Below, piece after piece: positions 55,801-63,991 of a DNA stretch of 64,000 bases; positions within the stretch are counted from its first letter, which is position 1, and the number at the start of each line of letters is the position of its first letter. Location: contig NZ_CP123897.1 of the NCBI RefSeq assembly GCF_029910655.1, forward strand, positions 620,001-684,000. The letters are read 5' to 3'. Made by a program: the position numbers and the translations under genes. Under the pieces are notes generated by a model. It saw only the letters and a program-made list of their open reading frames with translations, did not search any database and was not told the DNA's origin. Source of the DNA: Methylomonas sp. UP202 (GTDB lineage Bacteria > Pseudomonadota > Gammaproteobacteria > Methylococcales > Methylomonadaceae).

Positions 55801-56517
55801 TTGTATCCATTCATCGGCAATCGCTTTTTTATGTTCACTCCACTGACAATGACTGATACCGCGCTCGTCGTCGAAATTGATTTCCAAAAAACCCTGGGAG
55901 AACTCCAGTCGCGCGAGTCCGGTTTTACCTAGCTTTGCGGCTTGTAAATCGTTCGGTGGCCGGTCGAGTCGGTGTCGGCAGCCTTCGATAGTGCTTGGTT
56001 TAGGCGGGTCCGACGGCGGGTGCGGTAGTGACAATACGCTGGGTGCGGCATCGTCGCCGATGTCCCAGCGGACGATTTGAGCCGCTGCCTGGCCATCGTT
56101 TTGATAAAACAGGGCGACGACAAAGCGCTGCTTGGGCGAGTTCAGTGGTGGTAGTAAATACAGCGCCACTGGTGCGGGACTCAGTTGTAAAGCTTCTCCA
56201 TTACTGAATAACAGCGGAAAAGCGTGATCGCGGTATTTGATCATTTGCTCTACGGCCGACTCGAGTTCGTTAAAGAGCTCGACAGGGGCTAACTCGCCAC
56301 CAGCATGCTGGATTGCTTCCTGCGCGTCCCTCAGGCGTTTTTCGGCACTGGTGAATTCCGACCAGCTAAGGATTTTTCGCGGCATCTGGCTCATGGTGTT
56401 GTTTGGCGGTCCTTTCAGTTTAGCCGGAGTTTGCTCCAATTCGACGGCTAAATTATTTTGCGATTTCGTAAACGGCAACGGCCTAGCTGTTACTTCATTT
56501 ATATCCGAATTAGGCAA
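49888..56517 (-). CDS. 2209-residue propeller and P-loop ATPase protein of the island
   Basis: This is a giant cytoplasmic protein. Residues about 85-380 and 600-930 show repeated short strands with G-x-L/V-x-x-L and D-x-G patterns (SNQGKVFRLQDS, KEGYLYLLDRE, GGEGGRIWCLDAITGSPRWL, TQSGRLVVLGKL), typical of beta-propellers. Helical stretches lie at about 385-600 and 950-1300, and a strand-rich part near 1330-1450. The C-terminal ATPase has Walker A IGGRRMGKTSLRERIL near 1825-1840, Walker B TVLWTFDETDWLA near 1925-1937 and a sensor-like VCIFATAYPYG near 1965. A winged-helix-like end follows. The start may be TTG 56517 or ATG 56394. The shape fits STAND-like sensors of biological conflict, with an unusual order. 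No relative is recognised by name. Confidence 0.78.
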   Translation of the reverse strand: MPNSDINEVTARPLPFTKSQNNLAVELEQTPAKLKGPPNNTMSQMPRKILSWSEFTSAEKRLRDAQEAIQHAGGELAPVELFNELESAVEQMIKYRDHAFPLLFSNGEALQLSPAPVALYLLPPLNSPKQRFVVALFYQNDGQAAAQIVRWDIGDDAAPSVLSLPHPPSDPPKPSTIEGCRHRLDRPPNDLQAAKLGKTGLARLEFSQGFLEINFDDERGISHCQWSEHKKAIADEWIQRSSWQDMPIIARFKRVHQALNWQDDLLLSLSDGKPIALPKPIGRIRGADGLAVGKPVYLASNQGKVFRLQDSIINKQSKPFGNEILDALLLGEEQDKTNLLIVEKEGYLYLLDRELEVKHWQNLERHIVRLIGNGKTDLVAVDKSGGLLPLRQYDPDQFKTLRKSEILADHLLKRDGVWQFPEKQEILNQLDTEHEKLLRLCGVALDQLFRHLHDDPPYVAAFAHWLNALNTLYPQLPPLQHQALTEIHRRLLRHALRWIINSCYCDRVKDSAQGRPWTEVFADRNNQIHPALAVVFDLLTLPEATADELWLILLRRRDWVDRWSRHTKLSGLPGLRQRLRQLHDHIQRCREQFLSAFDELRPLNILRSFRLQSPVIHMDALEGCLGYLAILTADRQLGIVDINKMQNDDWLLTDKRPDAQLPWSGRPSFVRCLPPISERHRLIVGGMRGELAILEWQLGQKQPTVIRKLDCEFSICCSRSIPNRQEAMVLLGGRHKNGKACLYRWLPDHPKLKPVELWQDNVGLSSLCMLRHSAQKLWALNRDRGQLLVWDFKTVIQANKLAQPERWLDGVHKLYSLEYIEERNTLICGGEGGRIWCLDAITGSPRWLVHAPGDLRHVRYLKEYGNFQSICLLTCDDGSNLLVDEHGDIICIYERLGTINALIAMKLSQHQHLITATQSGRLVVLGKLKIDGGAPAGNPNPNGESPERASAAEAYPLRNPRAPLIIPKQPYQEAILNLYCFKQIVEYLKAKRLLDADLSAILPLIIPEGQDNLNSLVFLLFRLKKLNLDDLIREHRELVFSLVNECWKTVKSTNNRPAGAWYCKVLAPARQILEQWPDRAEAEELLAAIKCDTWSVDGDNDRKLSLRLFLAIRCWNWFAIEEIANAPLKLDLWCNALAEESGASNTEQLSATIAELTRESLNLLPGDPWWQWLTDLANTRQPMSEPRPPEPLRWLYVADCETLSQQAVTQLGELFPNNRAWHNWLDNLQMILTSLRNNRHSLPHAANREHSDWLRLRDHLTKGFDSFAIVKDVEQQTLLALCWPSLHTHWETLIQQGQNDLEKKIFAQPENYLDLRYRDLWLSKTQVELQIQIDNRFRGILELHNLHWNDEEIDLHDLPLTIQSRKTTALTISLPCQQERLSGELRLTCRELESNRPLSVTKPLDIPRGVAILSDTPAWQPTWQRLMTLLDDFQTRNIEFHWLNGDIWSSAQRRRLERDVSERFGYDATAERDSVNLPWFSPDLALAADAHIQLAQLHALLQALPGGDARLWALAFWHWADKLPDLIAKQIPSLPDNDHVEAIFNKLFADKLSNVSGIKAELQRLPDRAFGAWCARLPFYVAAPNENLSADDLYLPPAMLIDTVMWSYLDRVVDDQVAPLLGMQPEIARIQRQARLQFKRHFPLLQQGGSQYSDDCDQLVQQLLHKLGNGAISFNKEFGYWRIRLEKAVSLKWDDYRDCHLLPRQSAIKRAELKIDASAKPLWLCISESNAPALQGTALAMTENDLLAILHAEDLDDVQLWLNRRYAEQRQSIDTSEVFRCNGGMGALVAKHFYGKDDDIARLKACLSNTDQTVPGVNCRESALLIGGRRMGKTSLRERILYLMQLEQPDRVCWPVNFEALPQHLHGNELERWFMLRLADASLKSPHPLTLDWPDQYKDSAHWRDRNRQLLVDHLDYIRGKINLTVLWTFDETDWLAKADTQDSRTRWQLFSFFRQLINNGKVCIFATAYPYGADEQYALSVAMHNSSHTELNPIYNTFTQAIELSPWKPREAWEFIHSRLAGLGVILPHRYREEFLLQTRGLVWAVHEFGEEICKALPKHRRLKMVDAEVWRQAQQASLQRMLHALKTSVDQAGRRQDAKFNISPIRHPEASLEHQLWSALVNCCQAPRERICNAEQWLEPLQTFDLRQFKSAMPKVKEEALVAALNELTASPVLAGNKQNRYSFCFANNLLPTWKYLTHRERDDDGV

Positions 56518-56540
56518 CTCCTGACTATGGCACAGAAATA

Positions 56541-56560
56541 CCAGTACAAATGTACTGGTT
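56541..56560. promoter_or_regulatory. Perfect 9-bp dyad upstream of the island operon
   Basis: ACCAGTACA and TGTACTGGT flank two central bases, between the ubiD stop and the probable start of the giant gene. The symmetry and position suit an operator for the island operon. It lacks the GC-rich stem and T-tract of a terminator. No regulator gene is visible in the island. Confidence 0.4.
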
Positions 56561-56580
56561 ATTGTTTTGGGAATGACAGC

Positions 56581-58044
56581 TCAGTTGAACAGCCTGTCCC
56601 ACATCGCATCGACCTTTTTAATGACGTCCTCGCGCATCACGATAGGCCTGCCCCATTCGCGCTGGGTTTCGCCGGGCCATTTGTTGGTGGCGTCGAAGCC
56701 GACTTTCGAGCCTAGACCGGACACTGGCGACGCAAAATCCAGATAATCGATCGGCGTGTTTTCCAGGATCGTCAAATCGCGGGCAGGGTCCATGCGGGTG
56801 GTGATGGCCCAAATCACGTCTTGCCAGTTGCGCACATCGACGTCGTCGTCAACGACGATGACGAACTTGGTGTACATGAATTGCCGCAGATAGGACCAGG
56901 TGCCGAGCATGACTCGCTTGGCGTGGCCGGCGTATTGCTTCTTCATGCTGATCACCGCCATCCGGTACGAGCAGCCTTCCGGCGGCAGGTAGAAATCGAC
57001 GATTTCCGGAAACTGCTTTTGCAGAATCGGCACGAATACCTCGTTCAAGGCAACGCCGAGAATCGCCGGTTCGTCGGGCGGCCGGCCGGTGTAGGTGCTG
57101 TGGTAGATCGGCACTTGGCGCTGGGTGATGCGCTCGATGGTAAATACCGGGAATTCGTCTACTTCGTTGTAATAACCGGTATGGTCGCCGTAGGGGCCTT
57201 CCGGCGCGGTTTCGCCGGGATAGATAAAACCTTCCAGCACGATTTCGGCGCTGGCCGGCACCTGCAAATCGTTGCTCAGGCATTTGGCGACTTCGGTCTT
57301 GCTGCCGCGCAACAGGCCAGCGAAGGCATACTCGGACAACGGGTCCGGCACCGGCGTTACTGCAGCCAAGATAGTCGCCGGATCGGCGCCCAGCGCCACC
57401 GCGACCGGGAACGGTTCGCCGGGGCGTTGTTGTTGCCATTCCCGAAAATCCAGGGCGCCGCCGCGATGCGCCAGCCAGCGCATGATGACCTTGTTTTTGC
57501 CGATCACCTGCTGGCGGTAGATGCCCAGATTCTGGCGTTCCTTGTTCGGCCCCTTGGTAATCACCAGCGGCCAGGTAATCAACGGCGCGGCGTCTTCCGG
57601 CCAGCAGGTCTGGATCGGATAATCGGCCAAGTCAATCTCGGCGCCGATGCGGATCACTTCCTGACAGGGCGGATTGCTGACGACTTTGGGTGCCATGTTC
57701 AGCACCTGCTTGAACACTGGCAGTTTTTCCAGGGCGTCTCTCATGCCCTTGGGCGGCTCGGGCTCTTTCAAGTAAGCCAGCAGTTCGCCGATGCCGCGCA
57801 ATTCCGAAATATCGCTGGCGCCCATGCCCATCGCCACCCGCTTGGTGGTGCCGAACAGATTGCCGAGCACGGCGATATTGGAACCTTTGACGTTTTCGAA
57901 CAGCAAGGCCGGACCGCCTTGCTTCAAGACCCGGTCGCAGATCACCGTCATTTCCAGATAGGGATCGACCTCGATTTTGATGCGTTTCAGTTCGCCTTGT
58001 TTTTCCAGTTGAGCGATAAAGTCTCTTAAGTCTTTGTATTTCAT
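56581..58044 (-). CDS. ubiD: 3-octaprenyl-4-hydroxybenzoate decarboxylase
   Basis: This is a 487-residue UbiD enzyme, which removes the carboxyl group of polyprenyl-4-hydroxybenzoate in ubiquinone synthesis with prenylated FMN made by UbiX. It opens [20 protein letters not shown]. The cofactor-binding Arg region is [20 protein letters not shown], and the acid triad is in [20 protein letters not shown]. Its last 30 codons are duplicated at 46504-46589. The three-gene island begins 64 bp after its stop on the same strand, so read-through transcription into the island is possible. Confidence 0.95.
   Translation of the reverse strand: MKYKDLRDFIAQLEKQGELKRIKIEVDPYLEMTVICDRVLKQGGPALLFENVKGSNIAVLGNLFGTTKRVAMGMGASDISELRGIGELLAYLKEPEPPKGMRDALEKLPVFKQVLNMAPKVVSNPPCQEVIRIGAEIDLADYPIQTCWPEDAAPLITWPLVITKGPNKERQNLGIYRQQVIGKNKVIMRWLAHRGGALDFREWQQQRPGEPFPVAVALGADPATILAAVTPVPDPLSEYAFAGLLRGSKTEVAKCLSNDLQVPASAEIVLEGFIYPGETAPEGPYGDHTGYYNEVDEFPVFTIERITQRQVPIYHSTYTGRPPDEPAILGVALNEVFVPILQKQFPEIVDFYLPPEGCSYRMAVISMKKQYAGHAKRVMLGTWSYLRQFMYTKFVIVVDDDVDVRNWQDVIWAITTRMDPARDLTILENTPIDYLDFASPVSGLGSKVGFDATNKWPGETQREWGRPIVMREDVIKKVDAMWDRLFN
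56595..56682. repeat. Direct repeat of the island (intact ubiD end)
   Basis: This stretch within the ubiD coding end has a direct copy at 46504-46589. The pair encloses the island genes 46687-56517 and nothing else, the pattern left by integration at a gene 3' end. No integrase gene remains inside. Confidence 0.75.
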
Positions 58045-58163
58045 CGGATGGTGGGTGGTCGGTGGGGCAGGGTACGGCAGGTCTTAAGACCGAACGGCCG
58101 GCGGTTCCGGGCTAATCGGCGACAAGTTTGCCCGCTTTGCCGGGGGAATTGCAAGGGAGCCGG

Positions 58164-58182
58164 GCGCTCGAACGGCGAGCGC
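58164..58182 (-). terminator. GC hairpin directly after the hydroxylase stop
   Basis: GCGCTCG and CGAGCGC flank five bases and begin at the base after the TAA of the minus-strand hydroxylase-like gene. The place is right for a terminator, but a T-tract is missing. Confidence 0.4.
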
Positions 58183-58674
58183 TTAAATTCGGTCGGCGTC
58201 GTTAGGCTTCTGAGCGGATAGCCGGGTACCGAACAGGTAGTCGCACCCCGGCCAGGTCACGCACCAGTTGCCGGGTTTGTTTAAGGTATGGTGGTCGTAG
58301 TGCCAGCTTAAATGGCGCCGGCCCCAAGCCGGGTCTAAATGGGCCTTGCGGTGGCGGGTGTAATAAATCAGTAGCGAAAAATACAGGCCGCACGGAAAGC
58401 CGGGCCAGATCGCCAGTAACGGCGCGTGCAGCGAGGCGATGCCCGCCAATACCGCCAGTTCCTTGGTCTGAGCGTTCCATGCGTTCAAGCGGATTTTCGC
58501 GTAACCCGGATCGTACATCGCGTGTTCGGCGCAGGTCGCGTGGTGCCCGTGCCAGTGATAGGCCCAAAAGCTGTTTTGGCGCTTGCCCAGGCGGTGCAGG
58601 ATAAATTTATGCATCAACCATTCGCCGAGATTGGCGTAACAGAGCGCTAGAACAAACTGGACGGCAAACATCAT
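58183..58674 (-). CDS. Fatty acid hydroxylase superfamily membrane protein
   Basis: This is a 163-residue membrane protein with about four helices and the eight-histidine pattern of the di-iron hydroxylase/desaturase superfamily: HKFILH (about 22-27), HWHGHH (about 40-45), HRKAH (about 107-111) and WHYDHH (about 124-129). The group includes sterol desaturases, carotenoid hydroxylases and lipid hydroxylases. The short length suggests a lipid or carotenoid substrate, which cannot be specified. It is a single gene following ubiD's start on the same strand by 138 bp. Confidence 0.85.
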   Translation of the reverse strand: MMFAVQFVLALCYANLGEWLMHKFILHRLGKRQNSFWAYHWHGHHATCAEHAMYDPGYAKIRLNAWNAQTKELAVLAGIASLHAPLLAIWPGFPCGLYFSLLIYYTRHRKAHLDPAWGRRHLSWHYDHHTLNKPGNWCVTWPGCDYLFGTRLSAQKPNDADRI

Positions 58675-58929
58675 CGGTAATCCTGTTTGATTGGGGGAAG
58701 ACGCTTTAGAGGCGGCTGTGGCGACTTGGACTGGGGTCGGTTTCTTGTCGGCTCGACGCCCGCCACAGGCTCGGTTTTGTGTGGCGGCGCGGCCTGCTGA
58801 AGGCTGAGCGTATTGTAACTATTCAGCGCGTAGTAAAAACGCCCTCTCCCCGGCGGAACGGCGGATGAACTCCTCAATGTCAGCTATGCCGTTCGCTGAG
58901 CGGAGTCGAAGCGAAATCGCTGGCTTCGG

Positions 58930-59040
58930 CTCCGCTCAGCCAACGCCTCATTTCGGCTCAGCCAGCACCTTATTTCGGTTCGGCCAGCGCCTTATTTCGG
59001 CTGGGCCAAAGCCTCATTTCAGCTCCGTTCAGCCAGCGGC
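58930..59040. repeat. Degenerate 22-bp tandem array
   Basis: About four to five units of roughly 22 bp of the form TTATTTCGGCTCGGCCAGCGCC follow a GCTGAGCGGAGTCGAAGC motif, a common dispersed proteobacterial repeat. The rest of the 58675-59259 spacer holds a promoter-like AT-rich run (about 59105-59180, with two copies of TTTATATAAAAA) ahead of the small secreted protein, and no gene. Confidence 0.65.
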
Positions 59041-59259
59041 CTACATGGACTGCAACCGTTTAACTTGGCGCCGTTGGTCATCACTTCCCCCCAAAACGCC
59101 TATGACTAGTTACAGCGTATTTATATAAAAAAGCTATCGATGTTATAAAAACAATCGATTTTATTTATATAAAAATCTTCTCCAGAATAGCGACCAAGCC
59201 GGACGAACCGGGCGAGATATCGCCGCCGGCCTTATCAAACACCTATCAGGAGAACAGCC

Positions 59260-59532
59260 ATGAACACCATCAAAACCATAAAAATTGCCGCCGTTATCGC
59301 CACCGTATTGATGGCCGCCAACGTACGCGCGCACGGCGACCGAATTGAAGCCAATAGCGGGGAAGCCAAAACCGCTATCGCCGAAGTGGTCTACGACAAT
59401 CCGGCCTATAGCCGGGGCATACACAGCTACCCGAACCCGATCGCGGAGCATCCGATGGGCAAAGCGCGGGCGATCTACGTCGATAAAGCATACGGCCAAG
59501 CTATTTATAGCTATCCGGGCAACTGGCGGTAA
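59260..59532 (+). CDS. Small secreted Tyr/Pro-motif protein, unknown
   Basis: This is a 90-residue protein with a clear signal peptide (IKIAAVIATVLMAANVRA, cleavage near 24). The mature 66 residues contain a duplicated motif, AYSRGIHSYPNP and AYGQAIYSYPGN, each preceded by VVYDNP or IYVDK. There are no cysteines. A strong AGGAGA site and an AT-rich promoter region precede it, so it is probably well expressed. I recognise no family. It is convergent with the giant hybrid kinase gene, 22 bp from its end. Confidence 0.8.
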   Translation: MNTIKTIKIAAVIATVLMAANVRAHGDRIEANSGEAKTAIAEVVYDNPAYSRGIHSYPNPIAEHPMGKARAIYVDKAYGQAIYSYPGNWR

Positions 59533-59554
59533 TCGCAACAGCGCCGGGCGGCGC

Positions 59555-62500
59555 TTAATGGGCAATGCGGTAAAGCTGTCCGGCGCGCTCCAGGATGGCG
59601 GTGAGGTCTTCGGCCGGCATCGGTTTGCCGAACAAGTAGCCTTGGGCTTCGTCGCAATCGTTTTGCATCAGGTATTGGGCTTGTTGCTCGGTCTCCACGC
59701 CTTCGGCGATGACCTTGAACTTGAGGATACGGGCGATCGAAATAATCACTAGTACGATGGCGGCCGCGTCGGCGTCGTGCATGATGTTGGCGACGAAGGA
59801 GCGGTCGATTTTCAGCTTGTCGAAGGCAAAATGCTTCAGTTGGTTCAAGCTGGAATAGCCGGTGCCGAAGTCGTCTATCGAGATTTGCATGCCGGCTTCG
59901 CGCAGTTGCGCCAGAATCTCGCGCTTTTTTTCCGGGTGGCGGATGAATAGACTCTCGGTCAATTCCAACTCGACGTATTGTGGCGGCAGGCCGGTATCGG
60001 CGACGATCGCGGTCACCTGATCGGCGAAATCCTCGTGATCCAACTGGCGTGCCGAGACGTTGACGGCAACGCTGAACGGCGGATAGCCGGTTTGCTGCCA
60101 CAAACGGTTTTGCCGGCAGGCTTCGCGTAACACCCAGGCGCCTATCGTTTCGATCAGACCGATTTCCTCGGCCACCGGGATGAAGGCATCCGGCGGCACC
60201 AAGCCTAGTGTCGGATGCTGCCAACGGATCAACGCTTCGGCACCGATGATACGGCCGGAATTCAGATCGATTTGCGGTTGGTAGTGCAGAAAGAATTCGT
60301 CGCGTTGCAAGGCCCGGCGTAAATCGCTTTCCAACCGCAGTTTCGACGATACCGCGAATTCCATGCTGTCTTCGTAAAAACAAAAAGTGTTGCCCTGTTC
60401 CTTGGCGCGGTACATCGCGGTGTCTGCGTGTTTGATCAACAAACCGCTGTCGATGCCGTCGGCCGGAAACAAGGAGATACCGATGCTGCAACTGATGTAG
60501 AACTCTTGCTCCATCAGCAGGAAGGGCTTGGCGATGGTGTTGCAGATTTTGTCGGCGACCGCCGCCGCGACCTGGGCGTTGCCGATTTTTTCCAACAGTA
60601 GAATGAATTCGTCGCCGCCGAAGCGGGATACCATGTCTTCCTTGCGCACGCAGCTCTGGATGCGCTCGGCGGCGGCTTTCAACAATTGGTCGCCGACATC
60701 GTGGCCCATCGTGTCGTTGGTGAGCTTGAAGCGGTCCAAATCCAGAAATAACACCGCGTGCAATTGCGGGTGGATGCCTTCGGCCTGGATGACCGCGTTC
60801 AGCTTGTCCATGAACTGAGCACGGTTGGCCAGATTGGTCAATGGGTCGTGATAAGCCAGGCGGTTCAGCGTGCGCTGGCTGCGGCTGGCATCCAGCAAGT
60901 GGGCGATGCGTTTACGCAACACCGTGAAATGGATCGGCTTGGGAATGTAGTCGTTGGCGCCTATCGAGAAGGCCAACTCCACCGAATGTTCGTTTTCCAG
61001 CGCGGTGATCATCAAAATCGGCACTTCGGCGCCGTTCGGCAGCGCCCGGATTTTTTGGCAGGCTTCGAAGCCGTCCATCTCCGGCATTAGCGCATCCATC
61101 AGGATCAGATCGGCCATTTGCTGTTGACAAAGAGCGACGGCTTGCTGACCGGTGCCGGCCAGGTCGACGATGTAGCCGTCCTTTTCCAGAATATCCTGCA
61201 ACGCAAAGCGCATCGCGCGGTCGTCGTCGGCTACCAGAATGCGCGGACCTTGCGGCGCGGGCGCGGCGTCGGCGATCGTTTCGGTGCCGATTTCGCGTAG
61301 CAGCAATTGTTCGATGAATTGATATTCCTCTCGCAATTGGCGCAGCAGCGCTTCGCTGTTTTCAAGGCTATGCTGCTCTCCGGCATCTTCCAGCTGCTTG
61401 GCGACGGCCGCCAGCTTATCGGCGCCGAGATTGCGGCTGGCGCCTTTCAGGCTATGGGAGAGTTCGCGAACCTGTCGTGCGTCGTTGGTCGTCAAGGCCA
61501 AAGCCAATTGTTGGATTTGGACCGGCGAATCTTCCAGATAAAACCGAACCATCCGCTCGAAACCTTGACCGATTTCGTCGCGCAATTGGCGTAAGACCTG
61601 GTCGTCCAAGGTGTTGGGCGTCGCGTTGGCGCGGATATTGGACGTCGCCGCGACAGGGGCGTTCTCCAGCCAGTGCAGTAGCTTTTCGCGCAACGGCGCC
61701 AATTTGATCGGCTTGGCTAGGTAATCGTCCATACCGGCGGCCTGGCACAAGTCGCTGTCGCCTTGTCGGGCGTTGGCGGTCATCGCCACGATCGGAATGC
61801 GCGCCAACGGCTCCGGCAACAGCCGGATGCGGCGAGTGGCTTCGAAACCGTCCATGTTCGGCATGTGGCAATCCATCAAGACCAGGTCGAAGGGTTTGCG
61901 CGCCAGCCATTCCAAGGCTTCGTTGCCGGACGCGGCGATTTCGTACGCGCAGCCCAGCCGCTCCAGCATGCCGGCCGCCACCATCTGACTGGCGCGGTTA
62001 TCCTCGACGATCAGGATTACGCGGCCCAGCTCGGCCGAGTGCGGCGTTTCGGCGGCGGCTTCGGCCGGCGCGGAGTCCCGGTAATCCTGGCCGACGGTCA
62101 GAATGAAGTCGTATAACTTGGAGACCTGTACCGGTTTGGTCAGATTGGCGGCCACGTTGGGCAGGCGGGACTGGCCGGCGGTGTTGCCCGGATTGGACAG
62201 CAGGATGATTTTCAGGTCGGCCAGCGCCGGATCGTGAGCGATCAAATCCAGCCAACTCAGGTCGCCGGCGTCTTTCAGATCGACGATCGCGAATTGGTAC
62301 GCCTGGTCCTGTTCGCGCGCCGAGCGCAGCATGTCGACCGCGCGAATGCCGTATTCGCTGTGGCGGTAATGGATTTGCCAATGTTCCAGGGTCTGGGTCA
62401 GGAATTGGCGCATCTTGGCGTTTTCGGAAATTACTAGGACGCGCAAATTGGCGAAATAAGCCTGGCGGGCTTCCGACAACGCTTGAGTGCCGCGCGGCGC

Positions 62501-63991
62501 CTCGAAGGGCACGGTAAACCAGAAGGTGCTGCCGCCGCCGGACTGACTGACCACGCCGATCTTGCCGCCCATCAGATTGACCAGTTGCCGACAGATCGCC
62601 AGGCCCAGGCCGGCGCCTTCGTGGTGGCGGGTGCTGGAGCCGTCGGCCTGTACAAAGGCGTCGAAGATGGTTAACTGGGCGGCGGCGGAAATGCCGATGC
62701 CGGTGTCGCTGACCTCGAAGCGCAGCAGATGCAGGTCGGCGCTGGCGCTTTCCACGCTAACCCGAATCGAGATTGCGCCTTGCTCGGTAAATTTCAGCGC
62801 GTTCCCGACCAGATTGATCAGCACTTGCCGGACCCTGGAGGCCTCGCCATTCATCACCAACGGGATTTCGTCGGCGACGGCGTAATGGAGTTGCAGGTTT
62901 TTGCGGTGAGCTTGGCCGGCCATCAATTCGACGACTTCGTCCAACGTTTCGTAAAGTACGAAATCCACCGGCTGGCGTTTCAACATACCGGCTTCGATCC
63001 GGGAAAAGTCGAGGATGTCCTCGATCAATTTCAACAATGCTTCGCCGGCGTTGCGGGCAATCATCGAATATTCGAGTTGCTTGGGCGTCAGGCCCATGTC
63101 CTGCAATAGTTCCAACATGCCCAGCACGGCGTTCAGCGGCGTGCGCAATTCGTGGCTGACGTTGGCGGCGAATTCGCCTTTCAATCTCGCCGATTCCAGT
63201 GCGGTGTCGCGGGCGCGTTCCAACTGTTTTTCGCGGGTTTCCAATACTTCCATCATCGTATTGAAGGCGCTACCCATATCGGTGATGTCGCGCGGGCCCT
63301 GTAATTTGGCTCGGACGTTTTTCGCGCCGGCCGATGCCTTGCCCATTTGCTTGGCCAGAAGTTGGATCGGCAGGGTCAGGCGGCGGGTCATCGCCAGCAG
63401 GAACACGAAAAACAGCATGGCCGCGCCGCCCGAGACCAGCAGCGTCGCCCAGAGTATCTGTTTTTTCATCACGTTCAGCGAGTGTTTGCCCTGGGCTAGG
63501 CGCACGTAACCGATCAACTCCGGTTCGGCTTGGGCCTCGAACGGCGACGCGTCCTGGTCGCCGCCGCGCGCGAACACTGGCGCCGCGAAATACCAGGCTT
63601 GATCGGTTTCCTGGATCAGACGCAGGTCGTCCGGCCAGCCGGACGCGGCCCCGCCGTCGGGCAGCGTGGTGTCGCCGCGCTCGAACAAGGCTTGCTGGGC
63701 GGTGTTGAAAATCGCAACCCCGCGTACGTCCGGAAACGACAGAAATCGCCGGGCCGGCTCCTCGGCGTTTTCCTTGCTGGCGTAGAGCAAGGCCAGAGCG
63801 CTTTGGGCGGCGAAGGCTTCGGTGGATTGGCGGCCCTGGGCGAGCCATTGATCGCGGACGATGCGATAGGACAGGGTCGAAATGCCGAACGAGGACAGTA
63901 GCGAGATCGCCAGCAGCCCGACGGTAAAGGTGACCGTCAGTTGTTGTAAAAAACTCGCTCCCCGCAGGCGTGGCCTCGATCGCTGCTTCAT
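59555..63991 (-). CDS. Hybrid histidine kinase with receivers, Hpt, GGDEF and EAL
   Basis: This is a 1478-residue BarA-like protein fused to a cyclic di-GMP module. Two membrane helices (about 20-42 and 180-203) flank a periplasmic sensor, and HAMP follows. HisKA has its His near 279 (NVSHELRTPLNAVLGM), then HATPase. A receiver without the usual Asp (about 515-630) follows, then an intact receiver (IVEDNRAS, DLVLMDCHMPNMDG). Hpt carries its His in LSHSLKGASRNLGA, and a third receiver has ILMDALMPEMDG. Next come GGDEF (RFGGDEF) and EAL (GAEALIRW, VAEGVE), both intact. It therefore links phosphorelay and cyclic di-GMP in one chain. The gene is complete, starting at 63991. Confidence 0.93.
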   Translation of the reverse strand: MKQRSRPRLRGASFLQQLTVTFTVGLLAISLLSSFGISTLSYRIVRDQWLAQGRQSTEAFAAQSALALLYASKENAEEPARRFLSFPDVRGVAIFNTAQQALFERGDTTLPDGGAASGWPDDLRLIQETDQAWYFAAPVFARGGDQDASPFEAQAEPELIGYVRLAQGKHSLNVMKKQILWATLLVSGGAAMLFFVFLLAMTRRLTLPIQLLAKQMGKASAGAKNVRAKLQGPRDITDMGSAFNTMMEVLETREKQLERARDTALESARLKGEFAANVSHELRTPLNAVLGMLELLQDMGLTPKQLEYSMIARNAGEALLKLIEDILDFSRIEAGMLKRQPVDFVLYETLDEVVELMAGQAHRKNLQLHYAVADEIPLVMNGEASRVRQVLINLVGNALKFTEQGAISIRVSVESASADLHLLRFEVSDTGIGISAAAQLTIFDAFVQADGSSTRHHEGAGLGLAICRQLVNLMGGKIGVVSQSGGGSTFWFTVPFEAPRGTQALSEARQAYFANLRVLVISENAKMRQFLTQTLEHWQIHYRHSEYGIRAVDMLRSAREQDQAYQFAIVDLKDAGDLSWLDLIAHDPALADLKIILLSNPGNTAGQSRLPNVAANLTKPVQVSKLYDFILTVGQDYRDSAPAEAAAETPHSAELGRVILIVEDNRASQMVAAGMLERLGCAYEIAASGNEALEWLARKPFDLVLMDCHMPNMDGFEATRRIRLLPEPLARIPIVAMTANARQGDSDLCQAAGMDDYLAKPIKLAPLREKLLHWLENAPVAATSNIRANATPNTLDDQVLRQLRDEIGQGFERMVRFYLEDSPVQIQQLALALTTNDARQVRELSHSLKGASRNLGADKLAAVAKQLEDAGEQHSLENSEALLRQLREEYQFIEQLLLREIGTETIADAAPAPQGPRILVADDDRAMRFALQDILEKDGYIVDLAGTGQQAVALCQQQMADLILMDALMPEMDGFEACQKIRALPNGAEVPILMITALENEHSVELAFSIGANDYIPKPIHFTVLRKRIAHLLDASRSQRTLNRLAYHDPLTNLANRAQFMDKLNAVIQAEGIHPQLHAVLFLDLDRFKLTNDTMGHDVGDQLLKAAAERIQSCVRKEDMVSRFGGDEFILLLEKIGNAQVAAAVADKICNTIAKPFLLMEQEFYISCSIGISLFPADGIDSGLLIKHADTAMYRAKEQGNTFCFYEDSMEFAVSSKLRLESDLRRALQRDEFFLHYQPQIDLNSGRIIGAEALIRWQHPTLGLVPPDAFIPVAEEIGLIETIGAWVLREACRQNRLWQQTGYPPFSVAVNVSARQLDHEDFADQVTAIVADTGLPPQYVELELTESLFIRHPEKKREILAQLREAGMQISIDDFGTGYSSLNQLKHFAFDKLKIDRSFVANIMHDADAAAIVLVIISIARILKFKVIAEGVETEQQAQYLMQNDCDEAQGYLFGKPMPAEDLTAILERAGQLYRIAH

